A stretch of 20,274 nucleotides of DNA from JBBKWG01 sp037968835 (GTDB taxonomy: Bacteria; Pseudomonadota; Alphaproteobacteria; Rhodobacterales; Rhodobacteraceae). The notes beneath the pieces are model-generated. The model was not told the DNA's origin. It searched no databases and saw only the letters and a program-made list of their open reading frames with translations. This document shows, one piece after another, positions 14,716 to 20,274 of this stretch (position 1 is the first letter of the stretch; each line of letters opens with the position of its first letter). A program made the translations under genes and the position numbers. The DNA lies in NCBI GenBank assembly GCA_037968835.1, contig JBBKWG010000264.1, positions 1 to 20,274 on the forward strand, in the 5' to 3' direction.

Positions 14716-15498
14716 TTGAAAGAACACGTCGCGAAGCCATCGCCGACGCCTGAAGTCGGTCACATGACGCTGCATGAACTGTGGAGCGCCCTGAAAGACG
14801 GACTGTGGGATTTCCGCACAGCGCCGCTTTTCGGTCTGGCGTTCAGCGCGGTCTATGTCGTCGGCGGGCTTTTTCTGCTGTGGATTGGCGCGGGCACGTT
14901 CGTGTGGACGCTGGCACTTTCGCTGGGCTTCCCGCTGGTTGCGCCGTTCGCCGCGGTGGGCCTTTACGAAGTCAGTCGCCGGATCGAGGCGGACGAGCCA
15001 TTGCTCTGGAGGGACGTGATTGGCGTTGTTTGGCAGGAACGTCGACGCCAACTGCCCTGGATCGGCGTTCTGCTGCTTCTGATCTTCCTGTTCTGGAGCT
15101 TCTTCGCCCACATGACCTTCGCCGCGTTCATGGGAACGTCGAACCTTACCAACATCAGCACGTCGTGGGAGGTGCTCTGGACGCCAAGAGGTATCACGAT
15201 GCTGGCGTTTCAGGCGGTCGTCGGAGCGGGCGTGGCATTTCTGACGTTTGGTCTGACGGTCGTGTCCCTGCCACTGCTGGTCGACAGAGAGATCGACTTT
15301 GTGACGGCCATGCTGATCAGCCTGCGGACCGTCGCGGCGAACAAGACCGTCATGGGGGTCTGGGCAGTCGTCATTGCCGCGTCGGTGTTTCTGGCGATGT
15401 TCCCGGTGTTTCTCGGGCTATTCGTCGTCCTCCCTGTGCTTGGGCATTCGACGTGGCACATTTACCGCCGTGCACTTTATCATCCGCTTGCGAACTGA
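14716..15498 (+). CDS. DUF2189 multi-pass membrane protein
   Basis: An integral membrane protein of about 260 residues with roughly six hydrophobic segments and the DUF2189 pattern: an N-terminal amphipathic ALKDGLWDFRTAPLFG, then FPLVAPFAAVGLYEVSRRIE, VVSLPLLVDREIDFVTAM and the ending LPVLGHSTWHIYRRAL. The family has no assigned biochemical function; it is common in Alphaproteobacteria. I choose the TTG at 14716 because a clean AGGAG (14705-14709) lies six bases upstream and the family begins near this point. In-frame ATGs at 14638 and 14683 lack ribosome-binding sites. The frame stays open further upstream into the Cys-rich gene. A CRP/FNR-like dyad lies just upstream, hinting at oxygen- or nitrogen-oxide-responsive expression. 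It converges with the bactofilin gene across two hairpins. Confidence 0.85.
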   Translation: MKEHVAKPSPTPEVGHMTLHELWSALKDGLWDFRTAPLFGLAFSAVYVVGGLFLLWIGAGTFVWTLALSLGFPLVAPFAAVGLYEVSRRIEADEPLLWRDVIGVVWQERRRQLPWIGVLLLLIFLFWSFFAHMTFAAFMGTSNLTNISTSWEVLWTPRGITMLAFQAVVGAGVAFLTFGLTVVSLPLLVDREIDFVTAMLISLRTVAANKTVMGVWAVVIAASVFLAMFPVFLGLFVVLPVLGHSTWHIYRRALYHPLAN

Positions 15499-15499
15499 A

Positions 15500-15527
15500 A
15501 AGGGCGCCGCGGATGCGCGACGCCCTT
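15500..15527 (-). terminator. hairpin terminator for the leftward bactofilin operon
   Basis: AAGGGCG (15500-15506) pairs with CGCCCTT (15521-15527) around a 14-base loop. Read on the minus strand the stem runs into TTTTC, fitting an intrinsic terminator for the leftward M23-bactofilin transcript. On the plus strand there is no T-run. It begins two bases after the DUF2189 stop. Confidence 0.5.
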
Positions 15528-15530
15528 GAG

Positions 15531-15548
15531 TCTCGAACGGCTTCGAGA
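15531..15548. terminator. second hairpin in the convergent gap
   Basis: TCTCGAA (15531-15537) and TTCGAGA (15542-15548) form a perfect 7-bp stem with a CGGC tetraloop, three bases from the bactofilin stop codon. With the neighbouring hairpin it fills the whole 53-bp gap between convergent genes. It lacks a T-run in either direction and may insulate or protect 3' ends. Confidence 0.4.
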
Positions 15549-15551
15549 AAA

Positions 15552-16058
15552 TCAGCTTTTGGCTTCAGCCGGTTTCGGAGCACCGGGATTGAGGGGCGCG
15601 CCCTTGTTGCCGCTCAGCGGGTCTTCCTGACGCTGGACCGACCCTTCGAAATGCGCGCCGGATTCGATCGCGATTGTCTTGTGGATGATGTCGCCTTCAA
15701 CTCGCGCAGTCGAGGTCAGGCGAACTTTCAGCCCGCGTACCTTGCCGACGACACGGCCGTTCACCACGACATCATCGGCAATGCACTCGCCCTTGACGGT
15801 GGCACCCTCGCCGACTGTCAGCAAATGGGCGCGGATGTCACCTTCTACTGTGCCTTCGATGTTGATATCGCCGGTTGTCTTGATGTTGCCGGTGATATTC
15901 AGATCAGCAGACAGCACCGACGCTGGCGGCTTTGCCTTGGGCGTGGTGGGGGTGAAATCGTTGCCGGATTTGGGTTGGTTCATGTCTGGTGCCTTCGCAG
16001 TCTCTGCCTCTGCGCCCTGTTTGGGCCCTGGCTCGTTGATTTTGCTCTTAGAAAACAT
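15552..16058 (-). CDS. bactofilin (polymer-forming cytoskeletal protein)
   Basis: A 168-residue bactofilin. These proteins self-assemble without nucleotides into filaments that localise wall enzymes at the membrane. A disordered, Pro/Lys-rich N-terminus (1-47) precedes a right-handed beta-helix core at about 48-142, seen as short hydrophobic/Gly repeats such as LNITGNIKTTGDINIEGTVE, VNGRVVGKV and ARVEGDI. A Pro-rich tail closes it. The ATG at 16058 lies inside the 3' end of the M23 peptidase gene, giving an 11-bp overlap and probable translational coupling. Bactofilin-M23 pairs are an established module in stalked, budding and helical bacteria, where the filament positions the peptidase. I infer the same partnership here. 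Confidence 0.95.
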   Translation of the reverse strand: MFSKSKINEPGPKQGAEAETAKAPDMNQPKSGNDFTPTTPKAKPPASVLSADLNITGNIKTTGDINIEGTVEGDIRAHLLTVGEGATVKGECIADDVVVNGRVVGKVRGLKVRLTSTARVEGDIIHKTIAIESGAHFEGSVQRQEDPLSGNKGAPLNPGAPKPAEAKS

Positions 16059-17370
16059 CTCTCGCAGCCTTGATATAGGTCATCGGGTTGACGGCTTTCC
16101 CGTCGACGCGCACCTCGTAGTGAAGGTGAGTTCCGGTCGACCGGCCAGTGTTTCCCATATCACCGATCCTTTCGCCGCGCGAGACCCTTTGGCCCTCCGT
16201 GACCCGGATTTTCGACATGTGCGCGTATCGTGTCTCGAAACCGAAGGCGTGTTTGATCTTCACGAGGTTCCCGTAGCCGCTTGATCGAGCGGCAAACGTG
16301 ACGACGCCATCGCCGGTGGTATAGATCGGCGTCCCGGTCGCACCGGCGAAATCGGAACCCTCGTGCGCGCGCCCCCACCGGCGACCAAAGCCGCTTGTGA
16401 ACCGATAGGCGCCCTTCAGCGGCATCGCGAACGGCGTCTTTTCAGCAGCGATCCGATAAAGGTTCAGTTCATCCAGACGCAGCAGAACCTCGTTCGCGCG
16501 CATCGTAAGCGGGTCGATTTCCTGATCGCCGGAGGTCGAGAAATTGAGTGGTGTCAGCGGCCCACCCTGACCGGAATAGGAACGGCGGATCTGCTCAATG
16601 ATACTGTCGGTTGGAAGCCCGACGCTTGAAAACATCTCGTCGATCGGTTCAAGCGAGGTCGCCACGGCGTCTTCGATCTGAGTGAAGATGCGTTCGTTGC
16701 GTTCGGCCTCAAGACGGGAATCCATCGCGACGCGGTCCAGCTGGATTTCCGCATCGGAGACGAACGTCTGCATTTCGTCGCGCTCGCTGGAGACATCCGA
16801 CAGAGCTGCGGTGACGAAATCCAGCGTCGTCGCGATATCGGCCATGCGGGATGTGTCGGGGCTGGTCGCTTCGGATTCTGCCAGCCGGGCAAGCAGGGTA
16901 TCGCTTTGTCCGCGAACTGTGTCGCGCTCCTGCATGGTGTCGCGAAGCGTGGTCTGAATGACGTCGATGCCGGTTTCCAATTCGCGACGCCGATCCTCGG
17001 ACGAAAGCAGTCGCGACTGCATGGCCGACACTTCCGACAATGCGATCGAGAAGCGCTGCTGCGCGTCGGATGCTTCCATCGCGCGCTGATCGCGTTCTGC
17101 CGCAAGGTCGTTCAGTCGTCCCTCGTAAATTGTCTGATCGCGCAGGGCCTGCTGGCGCAGATCACCCGCGCCGAGACTGTGCATCAGTAGAATCGCGGAC
17201 GAGATGATCGTCCAGCCGATCAGAAGTGCGCTGCCGGTCAGACCCACGAATTGGGTCATCGGACTTAAGCGGATGAAACGGGTTTCGGTATCGGAACGAA
17301 GAAATAAGCGCTGTTCGGGAAATGTGCGTTCAAATGACGCACGCAATTTTGTCGCGAAGTTTTGACGCAC
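16048..17370 (-). CDS. membrane-anchored M23 (LytM-type) peptidase with coiled coil
   Basis: A peptidase of about 440 residues with LmdC-like architecture. A short cytoplasmic N-terminus contains PEQRLFLRSDTETRFIRL, followed by one transmembrane helix at about 43-63. A long periplasmic coiled-coil region rich in Glu, Arg and Gln spans about 70-235, and a C-terminal M23 domain about 318-432. The zinc ligands are His336 and Asp340 (HEGSD) and His417 (HLHYEV), with His384 (RYAHM) and His415 completing the site. All catalytic residues are present, so it should be active, probably as a peptidoglycan endopeptidase. I prefer the GTG at 17370 (GGGA eight bases upstream); a GTG at 17376 and an ATG at 17508 are possible, but the latter gives a non-family extension. 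It overlaps the bactofilin start, and its leader carries a DnaA box and two inverted repeats. Confidence 0.92.
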   Translation of the reverse strand: MRQNFATKLRASFERTFPEQRLFLRSDTETRFIRLSPMTQFVGLTGSALLIGWTIISSAILLMHSLGAGDLRQQALRDQTIYEGRLNDLAAERDQRAMEASDAQQRFSIALSEVSAMQSRLLSSEDRRRELETGIDVIQTTLRDTMQERDTVRGQSDTLLARLAESEATSPDTSRMADIATTLDFVTAALSDVSSERDEMQTFVSDAEIQLDRVAMDSRLEAERNERIFTQIEDAVATSLEPIDEMFSSVGLPTDSIIEQIRRSYSGQGGPLTPLNFSTSGDQEIDPLTMRANEVLLRLDELNLYRIAAEKTPFAMPLKGAYRFTSGFGRRWGRAHEGSDFAGATGTPIYTTGDGVVTFAARSSGYGNLVKIKHAFGFETRYAHMSKIRVTEGQRVSRGERIGDMGNTGRSTGTHLHYEVRVDGKAVNPMTYIKAARDVF

Positions 17371-17488
17371 GTACACTGTCCCGTTGTTTGTCCCGTTTGG
17401 TGCTGCGCGCTCCTGTCCCGAGGCACCGTGCACATGCCCTGTTAGCCAATCGCGCTTTTTCAGGCAACCTGATGGATTGAATTGTGGC

Positions 17489-17505
17489 GAAATTGGCCGA
17501 ATTTC
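17489..17505. repeat. inverted repeat GAAATT-N5-AATTTC in the M23 leader
   Basis: Perfect 6-bp arms (17489-17494 and 17500-17505) flank GGCCG. The site lies about 120-135 bp upstream of the proposed M23 start codon, in non-coding sequence, and could be an operator. Confidence 0.4.
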
Positions 17506-17515
17506 CATAGGTTTG

Positions 17516-17529
17516 GGCGGATTTCCGCC
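17516..17529. repeat. inverted repeat GGCGGA-TT-TCCGCC beside the DnaA box
   Basis: Perfect 6-bp arms with a two-base centre, two bases from the consensus DnaA box at 17532-17540. As DNA it is a good dimer-type operator; as RNA the two-base loop would be strained. The regulator is not identifiable. Confidence 0.4.
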
Positions 17530-17531
17530 AA

Positions 17532-17540
17532 TTATCCACA
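17532..17540 (+). promoter_or_regulatory. consensus DnaA box upstream of the M23-bactofilin operon
   Basis: TTATCCACA matches the strongest DnaA consensus exactly, in the 174-bp gap between the DUF455 stop and the M23 start, reading opposite to the leftward operon. The adjacent palindrome makes this a compact regulatory cluster. Binding is inferred from the sequence match only. Confidence 0.45.
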
Positions 17541-17544
17541 GGCG

Positions 17545-18354
17545 TCAGACGTCGTCTGTCAGGGGCCAGTAAAAGTCCGGTGGCAGACCGGCTTCGGCGC
17601 GCTTTTCTTCGTTGAAGGGTGGTTTCAGCGCGCCGTGGAAATAGCGGCGCACAAGAGCGTGGAAAAGCGGTTTAGGATCAAGGTTGTCGCGCCCGCAAAG
17701 GAAGTGAAACCATTTCGATCCATAGGCAACGTGGGCGACTTCCTCGGCGTAGATCGTTTCAAGCGCCGCAACCGCGCGGGGATCATCGGCCTTGCGGAAC
17801 ACCTCGATCATACCGGGTGTAACGTCCAGTCCGCGGGCCTCCAGAACCATAGGAACGACGGCGAGACGTCCCATGAAGTCCTCGGAAGTATCCTCGGCTG
17901 CGCGCCACATACCCGCATGCGCGGGCAACGCCCCGTAATGGCTGCCGCTCGCTTCAAGACAATCGCTCATGAGGTTGAAATGTTTTGATTCTTCGTCGGC
18001 TGCCTTGACCCAGTCGTCATAGAATCCGGGGGGCATCGGGACGTGGGCAAAACGGGCGATCAGGTCCCAGTGCAGGTCGACAGCATTGAGTTCGATATGC
18101 GCGACTGCATGGAGAAGCGCGACGCGGCCATCGGTCGTACCCGGTCGCCGACGCGGCACGTCGCGCGGAGAAAGCAGTTCCGGCTTGTCGGGTCGCGAAG
18201 GATAGTCTGGCGGCGTCGCTGTCCCCACGTCGATATTATCGCCGTCAGCCCTTGTCGAAGCCCACCTGGCTGCATGGGCGCGACTAAGGGCGGTCTTGGC
18301 GCGTCCGTCGGAAGTCCCAAGCACCTCGACCGCCATTTCGCAGAGTGTTTTCAT
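17545..18354 (-). CDS. DUF455 ferritin-like protein
   Basis: A 269-residue soluble helical protein of the DUF455 family, which belongs to the ferritin-like di-iron superfamily. Candidate metal ligands recur in helices as expected: His86 and Glu88 (AHIELNAVDLHWD), Glu121/Glu122 and His125 (DEESKHF), Glu172 (LEARGLD), and Glu204/Glu205 with His208 (YAEEVAHVAYG). The family's reaction is not established that I know of; a tRNA-hydroxylase-like or other oxygen-dependent activity is possible. The ATG at 18354 overlaps the peroxiredoxin stop as ATGA, so the two are translationally coupled. That pairing suggests a role in peroxide or iron homeostasis, which is inference. Confidence 0.93.
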   Translation of the reverse strand: MKTLCEMAVEVLGTSDGRAKTALSRAHAARWASTRADGDNIDVGTATPPDYPSRPDKPELLSPRDVPRRRPGTTDGRVALLHAVAHIELNAVDLHWDLIARFAHVPMPPGFYDDWVKAADEESKHFNLMSDCLEASGSHYGALPAHAGMWRAAEDTSEDFMGRLAVVPMVLEARGLDVTPGMIEVFRKADDPRAVAALETIYAEEVAHVAYGSKWFHFLCGRDNLDPKPLFHALVRRYFHGALKPPFNEEKRAEAGLPPDFYWPLTDDV

Positions 18355-18812
18355 GCGCCTTGCGTCGCTTCCAGAACCGACGCGACGTGACCGGGCACTT
18401 TCACCTTGCGCCATTCCCGCAAGACCGTTCCGTCCAATCCGATCAGGAATGTTGCGCGGTCTATGCCCATGTATTTCTTGCCGTACATGCTTTTCTCGAC
18501 CCATGTGCCATAGCGTTCGCAGACATCGCTATCTGCGTCCGAGGCCAAGATGACGCTAAGATCGTACTTGGCGACGAACTTGTCATGCTTGGCGACGGGG
18601 TCCTTGGAAACGCCGACAATAACCGCCCCGGCGCGCGCGAATGCGTCTTTCGCCTCTGTGAAGGATAGCGCTTCTTTCGTGCAACCCGAGGTGTCGTCCT
18701 TTGGGTAAAAGTATAGAACAACTTTCGAAGGGCGCAGGGCCGACAATATGATCTCGCCCCCACCGTCGCGCGGAAGGGCGAAATCGGGGGCTGTTTTGCC
18801 TTCAAGACTCAT
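18351..18812 (-). CDS. bcp: peroxiredoxin, BCP/PrxQ type, lacking the usual resolving Cys
   Basis: A 153-residue cytoplasmic thiol peroxidase that reduces hydrogen peroxide and organic hydroperoxides. The active-site signature PxxxTxxC is Pro37, Thr41 and peroxidatic Cys44 (YPKDDTSGCTKEA), with the conserved Arg119 later. In E. coli BCP a resolving Cys sits five residues after the peroxidatic one; here that position (49) is Leu. Cys98 (SDVCERYG) is the only other Cys, so the enzyme is either 1-Cys or uses Cys98. The ATG at 18812 has CGGAG upstream. Its TGA overlaps the DUF455 ATG (ATGA). It diverges from the AsmA-like gene across a 101-bp gap in which I see no convincing promoter. Confidence 0.95.
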   Translation of the reverse strand: MSLEGKTAPDFALPRDGGGEIILSALRPSKVVLYFYPKDDTSGCTKEALSFTEAKDAFARAGAVIVGVSKDPVAKHDKFVAKYDLSVILASDADSDVCERYGTWVEKSMYGKKYMGIDRATFLIGLDGTVLREWRKVKVPGHVASVLEATQGA

Positions 18813-18913
18813 TGGGCGGCTCCGTTGCTGACGTGCGGCATAAATGCTTGTTGGGTTTTAGGGCTAATCGGCAGAGAATAAACCCCGGATGAGGAAGGGC
18901 GCTTAAAAGAGCG

Positions 18914-20274
18914 ATGGCAGGCAAGAGCGATACCGGCAACGACCGGCCACTTCCGCGACGGATTCGTCACGGCCGGATCGGACTTGGCATGTTGTCGAGT
19001 CTGACGCTTGCAGCAGTCATCCTGAGTTTCGCTGCATTGTCGCTATCAGGTCAGTCCGTGCCAGCCCCGGCGTGGATGCTGGCGAGACTCGAGAATTCAA
19101 TCAGCGAGCGATTGCCCGAAGGTCGCATCGGGATCGGTGGTGCCGAGATGATGATCGGTCGCGACGGCGTGCCACAGGTTATCCTGAAAAACGTGCGGAT
19201 CGGCGATGCGGCGGGCGGCGGCGTTGCCGAACTCAATGCCTTGCGGACCAGACTTTCACCCGGCGCGCTTTTCAGCGGAAACCTTGCCGCGTCGAGCATC
19301 GTACTGAGCGGGGCCCAGATCACGCTCCGGCGCAACGCCGACGGCAGTTTTGCGTTGCAGGCCGGCGCGCCGACCCAAGGCGGTCTCAGCTTTGCCGCAA
19401 TTCTGAAAAGCCTCGACGCCGCTCTGGCAGTCGAGCCGTTGTCGTCCATACGCGAGATCCTCGCGACCGGGGTGGTGCTGTCGCTTGAAGACGCACGTTC
19501 AGGCCAAATCTGGCAGGCGACCAACGCGTCACTGACGCTTCGCCGGACAAATGACGGATTGTCGATCTCGCTCACGTCAGACGTCTTCAACGGGACCGAC
19601 GATCTGGCATCCGTTCAGTTTTCTCTAACATATGCGCAGGCGACCCGTTCGACGTCGATCGGCGTCGCCATGACGGACGTGCCCGCCTCTGACATTGCCG
19701 TGCAGACCCCTGCGTTGGCCTGGCTTGGCGTGCTCGACGCTCCCATTTCGGGATCCGTCCGCGCGTCGTTGGACAACGCGGGCGGTTTGTCGTCGCTGGC
19801 CGGAACGCTGGACATCGCGGGCGGTGTTCTGCGCCCGACCGAGGCGACCGATCCGGTGAGCTTTGACGATGCCCGTGCATATTTCAGCTTCGACCCCACA
19901 CGACAGCGCATTGATTTCACCGAGATCGCGGTCAGTGCCGACGAAGGGCGGATTCTGGCGTCGGGCCACACTTATCTGAGCGAGACGACTGGCGGATGGC
20001 CGGCGGCCTATCTCGGTCAATTCGTCGTGTCGGAAGCGAAATTCGATGGCGGCGGATTCTTTGAAGGGCCGGTTGCTCTCAGCGATGTGCGAGCGGATAT
20101 GCGACTGCGACTGGCGCCATTTTCAGTCGAGATTCCGCAGATCGCATTGGACAACGCCGGAACGCCGGTGCGGGCCAGCGGCCGGGTGTCGGCGGAGTCG
20201 GATGGATGGCACGTGTCCGTCGATGCGCGAACCGAATCCATCCAGCCGAAAACCGTCGTCGAATTCTGGCCGAC
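18914..20274 (+). CDS. AsmA/DUF3971-like membrane-anchored protein (3' end beyond window)
   Basis: An open frame of 453 codons running off the window edge. It starts at the ATG at 18914 with a basic N-terminus (RPLPRRIRHGRIG) and one transmembrane helix at about 23-45. After it come repeated beta-strand-rich segments typical of AsmA/YhdP/TamB-like proteins: IGGAEMMIGRDGVPQVILKN, FSGNLAASSIVLSGAQITLR and LSSLAGTLDIAGGVLRP. Such proteins form long periplasmic grooves thought to carry phospholipids to the outer membrane. The final visible residues (TVVEFWP) fit the DUF3971 region. Family members usually exceed 1000 residues, so less than half is probably seen. The ribosome-binding site (AAAAGAG) is weak. 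It diverges from bcp. Assignment rests on architecture rather than catalytic motifs. Confidence 0.8.
   Translation, partial: MAGKSDTGNDRPLPRRIRHGRIGLGMLSSLTLAAVILSFAALSLSGQSVPAPAWMLARLENSISERLPEGRIGIGGAEMMIGRDGVPQVILKNVRIGDAAGGGVAELNALRTRLSPGALFSGNLAASSIVLSGAQITLRRNADGSFALQAGAPTQGGLSFAAILKSLDAALAVEPLSSIREILATGVVLSLEDARSGQIWQATNASLTLRRTNDGLSISLTSDVFNGTDDLASVQFSLTYAQATRSTSIGVAMTDVPASDIAVQTPALAWLGVLDAPISGSVRASLDNAGGLSSLAGTLDIAGGVLRPTEATDPVSFDDARAYFSFDPTRQRIDFTEIAVSADEGRILASGHTYLSETTGGWPAAYLGQFVVSEAKFDGGGFFEGPVALSDVRADMRLRLAPFSVEIPQIALDNAGTPVRASGRVSAESDGWHVSVDARTESIQPKTVVEFWP

Noticed and set aside
14781..16073. Long plus-strand open frame across DUF2189 and bactofilin
   Set aside because: It is out of frame with DUF2189 and antisense to bactofilin, and has no domain pattern; both real genes are well supported.
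1..20274. CRISPR array, tRNA/rRNA, insertion sequence, prophage or defence operon
   Set aside because: No regularly spaced repeats, no RNA-gene-like sequence, no transposase or integrase motifs, and nearly all bases are accounted for by recognisable chromosomal genes.

Overview
The window is dense, GC-rich chromosomal DNA with about eighteen genes, almost no spare sequence, short convergent gaps and several GTG or TTG starts. The organism is most likely an alphaproteobacterium of the Rhodobacteraceae/Roseobacter group. Evidence: the 5-aminolevulinate synthase (HemA, the C4 haem pathway typical of Alphaproteobacteria) is close to the Rhodobacter enzyme at exactly 407 residues with Lys248; a small secreted 4-Cys protein of a roseobacter type sits next to it; and a RodZ-like gene precedes ispG. 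No CRISPR array, tRNA, rRNA, insertion sequence, integrase or defence operon is visible. It reads as a core housekeeping and cell-envelope segment with a few accessory-looking genes. No stretch over 300 bases lacks a gene.

Layout, left to right. (1) 2-1897: the 3' part of a haloacetate-dehalogenase-like hydrolase, convergent with an M20 zinc dipeptidase. (2) 2014-6516, rightward: secreted 4-Cys protein, hemA, RodZ-like transmembrane HTH protein, ispG. (3) 6517-8568: an exported DsbA/ScsC-type thiol oxidoreductase (leftward, abutting ispG with no spacer) and a PLP aminotransferase (rightward). (4) 8639-14298: AMIN-type N-acetylmuramoyl-L-alanine amidase, an inverted SAM methyltransferase, penicillin-binding protein 1A and release factor 2. 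(5) 14388-15498: an 11-Cys GDCCVxC mini-protein, then a DUF2189 membrane protein preceded by a perfect TTGAC-N4-GTCAA dyad. (6) 15552-18812, all leftward: peroxiredoxin (BCP type) and DUF455 ferritin-like protein joined by an ATGA overlap, then an M23 peptidase and a bactofilin overlapping by 11 bp. (7) 18914 to the window end: the start of a large AsmA/DUF3971-like membrane-anchored protein.

How they work together. Most of the window serves envelope building: a shape-type protein (RodZ-like), wall synthesis (PBP1A), wall cleavage (amidase, M23), a scaffold polymer (bactofilin), an envelope AsmA-like protein and ispG, which supplies isoprenoid precursors for undecaprenyl carriers, quinones and pigments. 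A second theme is redox and metal handling: hemA, DsbA-like protein, BCP, the ferritin-like protein and the Cys-rich mini-protein. Two consensus DnaA boxes lie just upstream of the RodZ-like gene and of the M23-bactofilin pair, which raises the inference that envelope morphogenesis is tied to replication initiation. No wholly new system can be claimed from sequence alone. The best leads are the M23-bactofilin module with its complex leader, the CRP/FNR-like dyad before DUF2189, and the GDCCVxC gene between prfB and DUF2189.
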